DNA of 44,892 bases from CAYSXY01 sp964435165 (GCA_964435165.1 CAYSXY010000014.1:1-44892); one strand, 5' to 3'; counted from the stretch's first letter, positions 23,875 to 32,487 are shown. Made by a program: numbers and translations. Notes: a model not told the origin generated them from the letters alone.

Positions 23875-25551
23875 TTATCCACCATCCATAGCCAGGGGAA
23901 GCGTAAAGCAAAAGCGCGTGCCTTTGTCATAATGATGATCCAGCCATAATGCGCCACCATGATGTTCTACAATTTGTCGGCATAATGCCAGTCCCATCCC
24001 ATGTCTCTCATGCCCATCTTCCGGAGCGAGCCGTTGAAAAGGCCGGAACAGCAGCGAGGCGTACATAGGGTCAATTTGCACTCCCTTATTTTGGAATGAA
24101 AACAACCATTGATCCGGTTGTGATGCCGCCGTGAGATGAATCTCCGGTTTAATCTGGCCGCTATAGCGCAGGGCATTATCGATCAACTCACGAAACAGAC
24201 GCACCAACATGTCACCATTGCCGGAGACGGTGGGCAGATCATCGGCATGAATCACCGCTTTGCAGCGTTCAATTTCGTCGTGCATGCTGCTGCGCACCTC
24301 ACTCATCAGCGCTTGACATTCCACATCGGCAAATGCTGGTTTACGTTTGAGATAGCCTGTATATTCCTGCAGCAGATCGACGCGTTGCAGCATATGGTCA
24401 AGCTGCCCGAGCAGAGCTTCCAACGCAGCCTTGTCAAACGTTCCTCGGCGGAGCATTTCGTCGCCATCCTGTCTGGCTTTGCGCAACGGGTCGCGCAGCG
24501 CATGCGACAGGCAATGACGTAACATGTCATACTCGTCTTGCCAGCGTTTCACCTCCTTCTGGGCCAGGCCGGAGACCATACCGGACACGTGTCCATTATG
24601 GTCGGAATTGGCAGCAAGCATGCTCTGCTGGATATACATATCGCGCTGACGGGAGGCAAAGCTCTGCGTCAACTCATCAAGTTGCGGGTAATGCAATGGC
24701 AGTGTCACCGTGTGATCCATCCCGCTTGCAAGGCATTTCCTGGGGGTGGCCTCTGCTGCCTGTTCGTCCAGCATACCGATGATGACGGCAGGGCTGCTGC
24801 CTCGCCCGGATTCACGTCGACGCAACAATTGTGTCAGCAACAGCCCATCAATTTCCGGTAACTGGGGCTGAACAAAGAGCAGGTGATAATCATGTGAGCG
24901 GAGCATATCCCACGCCGCCTGACCATTTTCGACTGTATCGATATGACGAATGCCCAGGCGTTTAAGGTCGTTTTTCGTTGTCTCTGCCCGAGAATAAACC
25001 GGATCGGCATAGAGCACGGACCAGCTGTGAATAATATCCGGCACATCCGGGATGATCGGGCCTTTGCCGGAGGCCGGCCGACTACCAGCCTCTTGCTGCA
25101 GTTTCGTATGATAGGTACGGGCACGCTGAGCACTGGTCGGCAATCCATGCTTATCGCGATAGCGTTGATAGAGATCCAGTTGTTTTTGCAGCTTTTGCCG
25201 GTTAAAGGGCTTGGTGATATATCCGGCTGCGCCCCGTGCGAGTGCCTCCTGTGCATCTTTTTTCAGAATGCTTGAGGTGACCATGACGATAAAGGCATGG
25301 GGGTCGAAGGCGCGCATCTCGCGCAACACATCCAACCCGTTACCGTCAGGCAGACGAATATCCAGAAAGGTAATATCCGGATGTTGTTTTTTAAACCGTT
25401 CCAATCCGGCATCGGCAGTCTCAGCAGTGACTTTATCATGCCCTTCAAGGCAACTTCTCACGAGCGAACGGAATGCCGGGTCATCTTCAACAATGAGAAT
25501 GGTCAGCCGTTCAGCTTGTGTGGCCAGGAGTCGCTGCGCCATACTACCCAT
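23875..25551 (-). CDS. Receiver-receiver-histidine kinase hybrid
   Basis: A 558-residue cytoplasmic signalling protein. Residues about 15-135 are a complete receiver domain (ILIVEDD, phospho-acceptor Asp64 in TFLDIRLPDG, Lys114 in ITKPF). Residues about 178-300 are a second receiver in which the acceptor position is Gln228 (LLFVQPQLPEIDG), so it cannot be phosphorylated there. Residues about 330-400 hold a dimerisation helix with LSHALRDPLRK and likely His350, and about 420-555 the ATPase domain with RELIDNALRYSG and HGMGLALCRQIVEHHGG. It is the third gene of a phosphorelay group and overlaps the preceding receiver gene by eight bases. No membrane segment is seen. Confidence 0.9.
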   Translation of the reverse strand: MGSMAQRLLATQAERLTILIVEDDPAFRSLVRSCLEGHDKVTAETADAGLERFKKQHPDITFLDIRLPDGNGLDVLREMRAFDPHAFIVMVTSSILKKDAQEALARGAAGYITKPFNRQKLQKQLDLYQRYRDKHGLPTSAQRARTYHTKLQQEAGSRPASGKGPIIPDVPDIIHSWSVLYADPVYSRAETTKNDLKRLGIRHIDTVENGQAAWDMLRSHDYHLLFVQPQLPEIDGLLLTQLLRRRESGRGSSPAVIIGMLDEQAAEATPRKCLASGMDHTVTLPLHYPQLDELTQSFASRQRDMYIQQSMLAANSDHNGHVSGMVSGLAQKEVKRWQDEYDMLRHCLSHALRDPLRKARQDGDEMLRRGTFDKAALEALLGQLDHMLQRVDLLQEYTGYLKRKPAFADVECQALMSEVRSSMHDEIERCKAVIHADDLPTVSGNGDMLVRLFRELIDNALRYSGQIKPEIHLTAASQPDQWLFSFQNKGVQIDPMYASLLFRPFQRLAPEDGHERHGMGLALCRQIVEHHGGALWLDHHYDKGTRFCFTLPLAMDGG

Positions 25552-25957
25552 CCGTCTTCAGATGTGAGCCAAGATGGGTAGTAAGCACCGCTTCCAGTTT
25601 TTGGCCTTCAAGCGGCTTGGCCAGGTAGTCATTCATCCCCGCATCGAGACAGCGCTGCCGGTCGCTTGTCATGGCATTAGCGCTCAGGGCGATAATTGGG
25701 GTGTGATCATTCGGCGTGCTGTCAGCGCGCAATGTGCGGGTTGTGTCGTAGCCATCCTTGCCCGGCATTTGTAAATCCATAAAGATAATGTCATAGGCTG
25801 TATGGCGCGCCATTTGCAGGGCCTCCTCACCATCTTCGGCAATATCAACGCGACATCCCATCATCTCCAGCATCCCCTGTGCAAGCTCCTGATTGACGAA
25901 ATAATCATCTACCACCAAAGCGTGAACATTCTCAAAACGGCAGGTGATCTTTTGCAT
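25544..25957 (-). CDS. Single-domain response regulator
   Basis: A 137-residue receiver with nothing attached: ALVVDDYFVNQELAQGML, phospho-acceptor Asp61 in DIIFMDLQMPGKDGYDTT, threonine/serine segment IIALSANAMTSDRQRC, and Lys in DYLAKPLEG. All five key residues are present. The open frame reaches 25984, but AAGGA nine bases before the ATG at 25957 (MQKITCRFEN) supports the shorter form. It lies between the sensor kinase and the receiver-kinase hybrid on the same strand and is probably the phosphoryl shuttle between them. Its resemblance to the receiver normally found at the C-terminus of BarA-like kinases suggests it may have separated from the upstream protein. Confidence 0.92.
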   Translation of the reverse strand: MQKITCRFENVHALVVDDYFVNQELAQGMLEMMGCRVDIAEDGEEALQMARHTAYDIIFMDLQMPGKDGYDTTRTLRADSTPNDHTPIIALSANAMTSDRQRCLDAGMNDYLAKPLEGQKLEAVLTTHLGSHLKTDG

Positions 25958-25990
25958 AGTGTGTGGTCCTTCCAATGACGACATTCAATA

Positions 25991-28018
25991 TTATAGAGGA
26001 GGGTAGATAAACGATGCATCCGCCTCCGATATGCCCGGGGAAGCGAGGGGCGTCCTCAGCTGCTGCGATAATATATCGAGTAGTTCGGCGGCACAGAGCG
26101 GCAGGCTGATCATATGAGTCGCATCACCCCCTGGCCATTCATGGTGCTGATCTAACAGCGGCGCGAGTATCAATATGGGAGTTGAGGTTAGATAAGGTTG
26201 ACGCCGTATATCGGCATGCAGTAGCGCTATATCCTTGATACCGGGAGCCACCAGCAGAAGCGAATGATAGGGGGCATTCTCATCCTGCGCTTTTTTGCAG
26301 GCAGGCACCAGCACATCCTCACTACCGGCGAAACGTGGCGTAATGTGATAATGCGTCAGATAGCTTCGCAGATGCTGACGCATCAGTGGGCAGGCACCGG
26401 CGATTAACATGGTGTATGACTCCAGCGCATTCCAATCACGCATCGGCTGCGCTGCGTCTTCTGCCTGATGGTCAATCGGTAGCTGAATGGTCGCGGTGAA
26501 GGTAGAGCCTTCTCCCTCATCGCTCTCCAACGTAATTGATCCACCCATCATTTCTACCAACTGACGGCAGATGGATAAACCCAGCCCAGTGCCACCAAAC
26601 TGACGGCTGGTAGAGGTGTCGGCTTGTGAAAACTTGTCAAACACTTGTTCCTGTTTGTCCTTGGCAATGCCAATGCCTGTGTCAGAGACGGCGCAGCGCA
26701 GTTGCCATTGCCCTGGCTCTGTCTCCTTACCCGTGATGTCGAGCAGAATATGACCATGTTTGGTAAATTTGACAGCATTGCCCAACAGGTTTGTCAACAC
26801 TTGCCGTATGCGCAGCGGGTCGCCTAAGAATTGCGAAGGTAGGGATGGGTCGACATAGATAAGCAAATCGACCTTATCTGGCGTTGCGATACGCGTCGTC
26901 ATCAAATCCGCCACCTCTTTGACCAATGTCGCCAAATGAAAGGAGGTGGATTCCAGGGTGAGTTCACCTGCCTCAATTTTGGAGATATCGAGAATATCGT
27001 TAAGGAGCGCCAGCAATGTTTGTGCGGAGCCGTAAATGCGATCGGCATAGCGCTCCTGCTTATCATTGAGTGGTGTATTGGCAAGCAATTCGGTCATTCC
27101 CATGATGCCGTTGAGTGGAGTGCGAATCTCATGACTCATATTGGCCAGAAACAGGCTTTTATATTCATTGGCCTGTTCAGCCTTCTCGCGTGCTTCCTGC
27201 GCCATGCGGTTCAGGCGCTTTTCGCGCTCCATCATGGCGTTGAATGCTTCTGTCTTTTCTTTGAAGGTAGCCAGGGTGCGAATGAGAATGCCAATTTCAT
27301 CATGCCGGTCGATCTTGCGGATGCGCACGTTGGTTTTGCCTTTCGAGAGCGTCACCAGCACGCCAATTGCTTTTCTTAGAGGTCGCACCATATGGCGATA
27401 AGCCACCAGGGCAATGATGACTGACAGAACGAGACTGATAATAAGAGATGCATAGATATAGTAGACACTGTGAGAAGTGTGGTGCTGTACCATATCGCGT
27501 ATGGCGCTTTGCACGGTGCTGGCAGTGCGATGGAGTTGGGCCAGCAATTCACTGCGCTGCGTCTCCAGGAGGCGTAGCGTCCGGGCAAGAGCTTCATCTT
27601 CAGGATTCTGACGGAGTGCAGATTGATGTTGAGAATGCATTGCTTCAATTGATCGCAATTCATCAATGCCGTTGCGTAAGGAATGTATCGCCGGGCGGAT
27701 AACGGGATGTTCTCCAATGAGGTCTTGCTGATCAATACCTGCCAGATACGTTGCCAGCGTTGCTTTATGCAGATCAAATTCCTGCATATAACGGTCATAG
27801 GCGGCAGAGGATATGCTCGTCTCTGCGGTGATCGTACGATAATCATTAAATGTATCAATAAGCAGGCTGGCGGGAATATCAGCACGTGCCAGCATCACCC
27901 GTTCTTCCGACAGCTCATGCATTTGCATCAATGCCCAGATGGCCGGCCCACCGATGGCCGTGACCATCAATACCAAAAGTAGCATTAATTTGCGCGTGAT
28001 TTTAGAACGCAGGACCAT
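25991..28018 (-). CDS. Membrane sensor histidine kinase with degenerate receiver
   Basis: A 675-residue kinase. Membrane helices at about 12-31 and 185-207 enclose a periplasmic sensor of about 150 residues, largely helical. A HAMP domain and coiled coil follow (about 208-285), then the phospho-acceptor helix FLANMSHEIRTPLNGIMGM (His296) and the ATPase domain with LTNLLGNAVKFTKHG, VSDTGIGIAKD and FGGTGLGLSICRQLVE. Residues about 540-660 resemble a receiver, but the strand that should carry the aspartate reads SLLLVAPGIK, so it is non-phosphorylatable. AAGG seven bases upstream supports the start. It is the first gene of the group with two more receiver proteins; the signal is unknown. Confidence 0.93.
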   Translation of the reverse strand: MVLRSKITRKLMLLLVLMVTAIGGPAIWALMQMHELSEERVMLARADIPASLLIDTFNDYRTITAETSISSAAYDRYMQEFDLHKATLATYLAGIDQQDLIGEHPVIRPAIHSLRNGIDELRSIEAMHSQHQSALRQNPEDEALARTLRLLETQRSELLAQLHRTASTVQSAIRDMVQHHTSHSVYYIYASLIISLVLSVIIALVAYRHMVRPLRKAIGVLVTLSKGKTNVRIRKIDRHDEIGILIRTLATFKEKTEAFNAMMEREKRLNRMAQEAREKAEQANEYKSLFLANMSHEIRTPLNGIMGMTELLANTPLNDKQERYADRIYGSAQTLLALLNDILDISKIEAGELTLESTSFHLATLVKEVADLMTTRIATPDKVDLLIYVDPSLPSQFLGDPLRIRQVLTNLLGNAVKFTKHGHILLDITGKETEPGQWQLRCAVSDTGIGIAKDKQEQVFDKFSQADTSTSRQFGGTGLGLSICRQLVEMMGGSITLESDEGEGSTFTATIQLPIDHQAEDAAQPMRDWNALESYTMLIAGACPLMRQHLRSYLTHYHITPRFAGSEDVLVPACKKAQDENAPYHSLLLVAPGIKDIALLHADIRRQPYLTSTPILILAPLLDQHHEWPGGDATHMISLPLCAAELLDILSQQLRTPLASPGISEADASFIYPPL

Positions 28019-28084
28019 ACCGGACCTTTATGGTGAATATACACTGCTATCTTACGCCCTGTCGCTTACCCTTTCGTTACTGCT

Positions 28085-28220
28085 ATAGTCGATTCATTTC
28101 ATTTTCAGACGTACTGGAATCGACTAGCAAGCGCGACTGTGCGCCGCGCCCTATGGCGCGTAAGGCTTAGCGCCGCCTGAGCGTCAGTGTATTTCTGTAG
28201 AGAAATACACTAAACACACT
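28085..28220 (+). repeat. Multi-hairpin intergenic repeat, copy A
   Basis: Shares with 31743-31982 the blocks ATAGTCGATTC, GAATCGACTAGCAAGCGCG, a GCGCC-loop-GGCGC hairpin, a 26-base block starting TAAGGCTTAGCGCCGC, a terminal hairpin and AACACACT, in the same order. Stems: 28087-28095 with 28117-28125 (9 bp perfect), 28146-28150 with 28155-28159, and 28186-28196 with 28201-28211 (11 bp perfect, loop GTAG). It lies between the mnmC end and the sensor kinase start, in reverse orientation to both genes. Confidence 0.85.
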
Positions 28221-28235
28221 ATAACTAAATATATG

Positions 28236-30044
28236 TCATGAGACGGTGGTTGAAACATCGGCTAAATCTTTTGGCAACAACGCCGCCAGAACGGACTGCT
28301 CAACTGGCAGCGGTTCACCGCAGATCAGGCTGGCGAGCAATTCGCCCGCCAGCGCACAGCTCAGTGATCCGCGAGAGCCATGCGCTAAACTGGTATAGAG
28401 AGAGGCGGGGTGATGGAGCTGCCACGAGCCAATAAGGGGAAGGTGATGCGCCGAAGTGCCGCGCAGGGCGGCCCATCCCTTCACTTGTGGTAACAAAGTG
28501 TCTGTTGTCGATTCAATCAGCACCGGGACGGCACGATGTAAGCGTGAGAGGTTCTGTCGATTATCCTCCTCGGTAATGTGCGCCTGGTTTTGGTTGCGGT
28601 CATAGGTAGATCCGCAAATATGGTGACCATGAATAGCAGGGGTCACATATCCGCCATAATGCAGCACGCACGAAAGCCGGGAACTGTGACTGGTGGACGC
28701 AAACCGGGTGGCCTGACCACGCAACGCCTTGATGGGTAATGATGGTAATCGCTCGGGCAACTGGCCGGATGTAGCTAAAATGACCGTATGGCCCTGAGCG
28801 CAGGCCTTATCGTCCAAAGGCTGTGTGACAAGCTGAATATGATTCGACCAACAGGCCATCATATGGTCGCGCCATGCCTGCAATGAGACCCACCCGGCTT
28901 CAGGATACCACAAACCATCGCTGGATAATGCTATACCGGCATGATGGGTGGCTTCTGTCGCGCTGACAGGCCTGAGCACAGTGTCAGGAATGTTAAGGCT
29001 AAGATATTTACGTTGTCTCTCGCGTATTTTTTCCTCTACCGGTAATTCCAGAATGCCACAGCGCTGTGCCATATCTGCGGGCAGGTGCCGCATCTGATTG
29101 CGGCTGAACCAGTAGCTATTTGCGTAAAAACGGCCACGCGCACTCCAGTCAGCGGTAAAGTAGGGCATCATCACTGCGGCCGGGTTGGCAGAGGCACCAC
29201 CATCAGTACCGTTCGGGTCCATCACCGTCGATGCAATATTGCGCTGCGCCAGTGCATGCGCGGCGGCAATGCCTGCAAGCCCGGCACCGGCGATAGTTAC
29301 CTCTGACGGGCTGGCAGGTGGCTGATAAGCTGCACCATGATACTCTCCACACAGCATATCCCGTTTACGTCCGAAGCCTGTGGCCTTGCTGGTAGTGAAT
29401 CCGGCTGATTGCAATCCATCCCGCACCCGGCGTGCGACAGTAAAGGTGGCGAGTGTGGTCTCGGCATGACTACGTGCAGCCATGGCGTCAAACAGGTCGG
29501 GTTGCCACATACCGGGATTGCCGGATGGAGCAAATCCATCGAGAAACCAGGCGTCGACATGGGCAGTGCTCTCTTGCCACATGCTGGTCGCGTCACCAAA
29601 CATCAAGGTGAGAACAATGCGCCCTCCATCGAAAATCAGCCGATGATAGCCGGGAAAGGGAGGTGGGTAGTCAGCTAAAAGCGTGTCGGTCAGCGGCGTC
29701 AGCTCTGGCCAGGCTGATAACGCACGGCGCATATCCTGAGGCTGCATCGGGTGCAGTTCTACCGACACCATATGTAGCCGTGCCTGTTTGGGGGCGATCT
29801 CGCGCCAGAGCTGCCAGGCAGCGAGAAAATTCAGGCCGCTGCCAAATCCAGTCTCACCGATGACAAAATGTGGACGTGACCATTGTTTCCATCGCTCGTG
29901 CAGTTTATTGCCTGCCAGAAACACATGACGGCTTTCCGCCAGCCCATCATCGCGGCCATAATAGCCATCGCCATAATGCTGGGAGCGGGGCAAGTGCTGA
30001 TCCCAGTCAATATTGGCATAAGGTAAAATGGTGGCTTGTGGCAT
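28236..30044 (-). CDS. mnmC: Bifunctional tRNA 5-methylaminomethyl-2-thiouridine synthesis protein MnmC
   Basis: Completes mnm5s2U34 in tRNA: the FAD domain removes the carboxymethyl group and the methyltransferase domain adds a methyl from SAM. The N-terminal part (about 1-245) has GLAESRHVFLAGNKLHERW, the SAM motif FVIGETGFGSGLNFLAAW, and WFLDGFAPSGNPGMWQPDLF. The C-terminal part begins with the dinucleotide fold VTIAGAGLAGIAAAHALAQR and contains ALRGQATRFA and GWAALRGTSAHHLPLIG. The open frame continues to 30284 but those 80 residues lack family features; ATG at 30044 (MPQATILPYANIDWD) matches where homologues begin, giving 602 residues. It is divergent from the MNIO gene, with about 70 bases between the starts. 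Confidence 0.92.
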   Translation of the reverse strand: MPQATILPYANIDWDQHLPRSQHYGDGYYGRDDGLAESRHVFLAGNKLHERWKQWSRPHFVIGETGFGSGLNFLAAWQLWREIAPKQARLHMVSVELHPMQPQDMRRALSAWPELTPLTDTLLADYPPPFPGYHRLIFDGGRIVLTLMFGDATSMWQESTAHVDAWFLDGFAPSGNPGMWQPDLFDAMAARSHAETTLATFTVARRVRDGLQSAGFTTSKATGFGRKRDMLCGEYHGAAYQPPASPSEVTIAGAGLAGIAAAHALAQRNIASTVMDPNGTDGGASANPAAVMMPYFTADWSARGRFYANSYWFSRNQMRHLPADMAQRCGILELPVEEKIRERQRKYLSLNIPDTVLRPVSATEATHHAGIALSSDGLWYPEAGWVSLQAWRDHMMACWSNHIQLVTQPLDDKACAQGHTVILATSGQLPERLPSLPIKALRGQATRFASTSHSSRLSCVLHYGGYVTPAIHGHHICGSTYDRNQNQAHITEEDNRQNLSRLHRAVPVLIESTTDTLLPQVKGWAALRGTSAHHLPLIGSWQLHHPASLYTSLAHGSRGSLSCALAGELLASLICGEPLPVEQSVLAALLPKDLADVSTTVS

Positions 30045-30116
30045 GAGGCAATGTAATGATATGTCGCCAGACAGCGAATGCATGATAAGAGATACGCACC
30101 ATACAGGGGAACGCAT

Positions 30117-30986
30117 ATGGCATCCAGTGCCACCATGAGAGACGATGTCGGCATTGGCCTGCGCGGGCCGCATTATACGCAGATAGAACAGGATCAGCCT
30201 TCCATTGGTTTTTTGGAAATTCATGCCGAGAATTTTTTCGGGGGTGGACGCACCATTGCCTATCTTGATCGTGTGCGCCAGCACTATCCGTTAAGCATTC
30301 ACGGCACGGCACTCTCACTCGGATCAGCAGAAGGTATCGATAGAGCGCATCTGGAGCAGCTGGCGGCACTGGTAGAAAAAACGGACCCCCTCTTTATCAG
30401 TGAGCATGTCTCGTGGAGCCATGCCGGAGGCATCTACACCAATGATTTGTTGCCTCTTCCTTATACAGCCGAAGCGCTGGAGGTACTCTGCCGCAATATC
30501 GATCAGGTACAGTCACGCTTGAAGCGGCGCATATTGATGGAAAATCCTTCCACCTATCTGACATTCGATCGGCAGGAGATGCATGAGACGGATTTTCTCT
30601 GCGAAATGACGGAGCGTACCGGCTGCGGCCTGTTGCTCGATGTGAATAACATCATTGTCAGTCTGTATAATCTGGGAGGTAATTTGGATGCCTATCTCGC
30701 CAACCTGCCATGGGATGAGGTGCAGGAAATACATCTGGCCGGACATGCCGATATGCCGGAGGAAGGTGGCAGTGTGGTGAAAATCGATGATCATGGCTCG
30801 CGAGTATCAGATGAAGTGTGGGCCTGCTACCATCAGGCGCTGACGCATCTGCAACGTCCTGTACACAGCCTGATCGAATGGGATACGGATGTGCCGGACC
30901 TGTCAGTGCTGTTGGGTGAAGCACGCAAGGCGGAAGCAATGCTGCGCGAACATCCGGCCATTCGGGAGACACGCCATGCCGCCTGA
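30117..30986 (+). CDS. DUF692 / multinuclear iron oxidase (BufB-like) protein
   Basis: TIM-barrel enzyme of the MNIO family. Characterised members (MbnB, TglH, bufferin maturation enzymes) use two or three iron ions and O2 to modify cysteines in a precursor peptide. The 289 residues keep the polar motifs expected to bind metal: GIGLRGPHY (His19), FLEIHAENFF (Glu34, Glu38), SIHGTALSLG (His62), SEHVSWS (Glu96, His97), MENPSTYLTF (Glu142), LLLDVNNIIVS (Asp175, Asn178), EIHLAGHAD (His206, His210), LIEWDTDVP (Glu254). The frame opens at 30078, but AGGGGAA before the ATG at 30117 supports that start. It overlaps the DUF2063 gene. No precursor peptide gene is seen on either side. Confidence 0.9.
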   Translation: MASSATMRDDVGIGLRGPHYTQIEQDQPSIGFLEIHAENFFGGGRTIAYLDRVRQHYPLSIHGTALSLGSAEGIDRAHLEQLAALVEKTDPLFISEHVSWSHAGGIYTNDLLPLPYTAEALEVLCRNIDQVQSRLKRRILMENPSTYLTFDRQEMHETDFLCEMTERTGCGLLLDVNNIIVSLYNLGGNLDAYLANLPWDEVQEIHLAGHADMPEEGGSVVKIDDHGSRVSDEVWACYHQALTHLQRPVHSLIEWDTDVPDLSVLLGEARKAEAMLREHPAIRETRHAA

Positions 30987-31737
30987 AGGCACGCTAGTAA
31001 CATTACAGCGGCAATTTGTGGCGACCCAGCGGGGACTGGCAGCAGCTCCCGACGCCATTCAGCCGTCACACCGCGTGACGATTCATCAGCGCAATATGCA
31101 CACCTCATTGACGGATAGCCTGCGCCAGATCTTTCTTGTGGTTCAGCAGTTGGTTGGTGAGGCATTTTTTCGGCAAATGGCCATGCAGTTCGTGCAATCG
31201 CACCCACCTCAGGCAGGTGTCTTGCATCATTATGGCTCATTATTGCCGGATTTTATCATTGGCTTTGAACCGGCGGCCAGCCTGCCTTATTTGCCGGATG
31301 TAGCGCATCTCGAATGGGCTCGGCATCAGGCCTACTGGTGTGAAGATGCACCGCATCTGTTGCTGGAGCAATTACGCACCATCCCGGCAGAGCATTATGC
31401 CGCGTTGCAATTACCCTTGCATCCATCGGTCACACTGCAACAGACGAGCTATAATGCCAGCACAATATGGCAGGCCCACCAGTCAGAGCATATGGCGGAT
31501 AGTATTGAATGTCGGCAAAAGCCGGAATATCTCCTCCATTATCGGACACCGAGTTTGTCTGTCGAAACCCTGACATTATCCGAGGCGGAGTGGCGATGGC
31601 TTGATAGCCTTGGCCGCAGCACCTCGCTGGAACAGGCGATTGAGACACATCTGGAGCAATGTGACAGCGCAGATATACAGGCGATGTTACTGCGTCATGT
31701 AACGGGTGGCGCCTTTGCTGCGAATATCAGTATATGA
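30976..31737 (+). CDS. DUF2063 (BufC-like) MNIO partner protein
   Basis: A 253-residue protein of the DUF2063 family, which accompanies DUF692 enzymes and in characterised systems helps bind the precursor peptide. The N-terminal helical domain reads LQRQFVATQRGLAAAPDAI, VTIHQRNMHTSLTDSLRQIF, VQQLVGEAFFRQMAMQFVQS, then HYGSLLPDFIIGFEPAASL, LPDVAHLEWARHQAYW, the family hallmark. The C-terminal part (about 150-253) is a mixed domain ending in LLRHVTGGAFAANISI. Its ATG lies inside the last codons of the DUF692 gene, an 11-base overlap, so the two are translated together. A structured repeat follows directly. Confidence 0.88.
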   Translation: MPPEGTLVTLQRQFVATQRGLAAAPDAIQPSHRVTIHQRNMHTSLTDSLRQIFLVVQQLVGEAFFRQMAMQFVQSHPPQAGVLHHYGSLLPDFIIGFEPAASLPYLPDVAHLEWARHQAYWCEDAPHLLLEQLRTIPAEHYAALQLPLHPSVTLQQTSYNASTIWQAHQSEHMADSIECRQKPEYLLHYRTPSLSVETLTLSEAEWRWLDSLGRSTSLEQAIETHLEQCDSADIQAMLLRHVTGGAFAANISI

Positions 31738-31742
31738 AATGG

Positions 31743-31982
31743 ATAGTCGATTCACTCTATCTCCAAATATAGAAGAATCGACTAGCAAGCGCGTGCCAAC
31801 AGCCACAAAGTGGGATGTTGGCGTTGCATGAATTATTCCTGCAATCCAGTGTGTGATTGCAGAATGCGCCGCGCCTTATGGCGCTCAAGTAGCGAAGCGG
31901 TAGCGCACGGTTATGCTGCGCATAAGGCTTAGCGCCGCTTGAGCGTCATTGGGTTTCTGTACAGAAACCCAATGAACACACT
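31743..31982 (+). repeat. Multi-hairpin intergenic repeat, copy B (longer form)
   Basis: Same outer blocks as copy A, plus about 100 extra bases. Stems: 31745-31753 with 31775-31783 (9 bp, identical to copy A); GCCAACA 31795-31801 with TGTTGGC 31816-31822; CTGCAATC 31839-31846 with GATTGCAG 31855-31862; GCGCC 31871-31875 with GGCGC 31880-31884; CGCTCAAG 31882-31889 with CTTGAGCG 31938-31945; and a terminal perfect palindrome 31948-31973. It fills the gap between the DUF2063 and DoxX genes and is in the same direction as both. Confidence 0.85.
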
Positions 31983-32003
31983 TTATAGACAAGGAAAGCT
32001 AAC

Positions 32004-32483
32004 ATGAACACCGCATCCCTGAGTCTTGAATCACCATCGATACATGTTGCTATTATGCGCCTCATAGCAAGTGCGGTGACACTGCTTGAGCGTTTTGGGG
32101 CGCCGCTGCTTGATATGTCTATTCGCCTCTACATGGCCAATATTTTCTTCACCTCCGGGTGGCAAAAATTCACCAATTTTGACTCGGCCATTTTTCTTTT
32201 TACCTATGAGCATCCGGTACCCGGCTTATCCCCTCAATTAGCGGCCTATATGGGCACGGCAGGCGAGCTGGTGCTGCCGGTACTGCTTGTGCTGGGACTA
32301 GGCGGACGTGTTGCAGCGGGCGGACTACTGATCATGACGGCCATCATCGAATTTACCTATCAACACAGCACAGATCACATCTTCTGGGCATTTCTGCTTG
32401 GCACTATTTTCCTGCGTGGCCCGGGCATACTGTCGATTGATCATTTGATTCGCAGGAAAATGATTGCCAAAAATCATATATGA
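32004..32483 (+). CDS. DoxX family membrane protein
   Basis: A 159-residue integral membrane protein with about four helices. DoxX marks: LYMANIFFTSGWQKFTNF, TYEHPVPGLSPQLAAYMGTAGELVLPVLLVLGLGGRVAAGG split over two helices, IMTAIIEFTYQHSTDHIFWAFLL, and a basic C-terminus. DoxX-type proteins are often the last gene (BufD) of MNIO operons with DUF692 and DUF2063, which precede it here beyond a 240-base repeat. CAAGGAAAG before the ATG is a good binding site. Whether it is still co-transcribed across the repeat is not clear. Confidence 0.88.
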   Translation: MNTASLSLESPSIHVAIMRLIASAVTLLERFGAPLLDMSIRLYMANIFFTSGWQKFTNFDSAIFLFTYEHPVPGLSPQLAAYMGTAGELVLPVLLVLGLGGRVAAGGLLIMTAIIEFTYQHSTDHIFWAFLLGTIFLRGPGILSIDHLIRRKMIAKNHI

Positions 32484-32487
32484 TGGA

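Noticed and set aside
30045..30284. 80-residue N-terminal extension of MnmC
   Set aside because: It runs antisense through the MNIO gene start, has no family match, and homologues start near MPQATILPYANIDWD.
31815..31857. A short reading frame (13 codons) inside repeat copy B as a possible MNIO precursor peptide
   Set aside because: No signal peptide, no cysteine, no ribosome binding site, and the sequence is explained by the hairpins.
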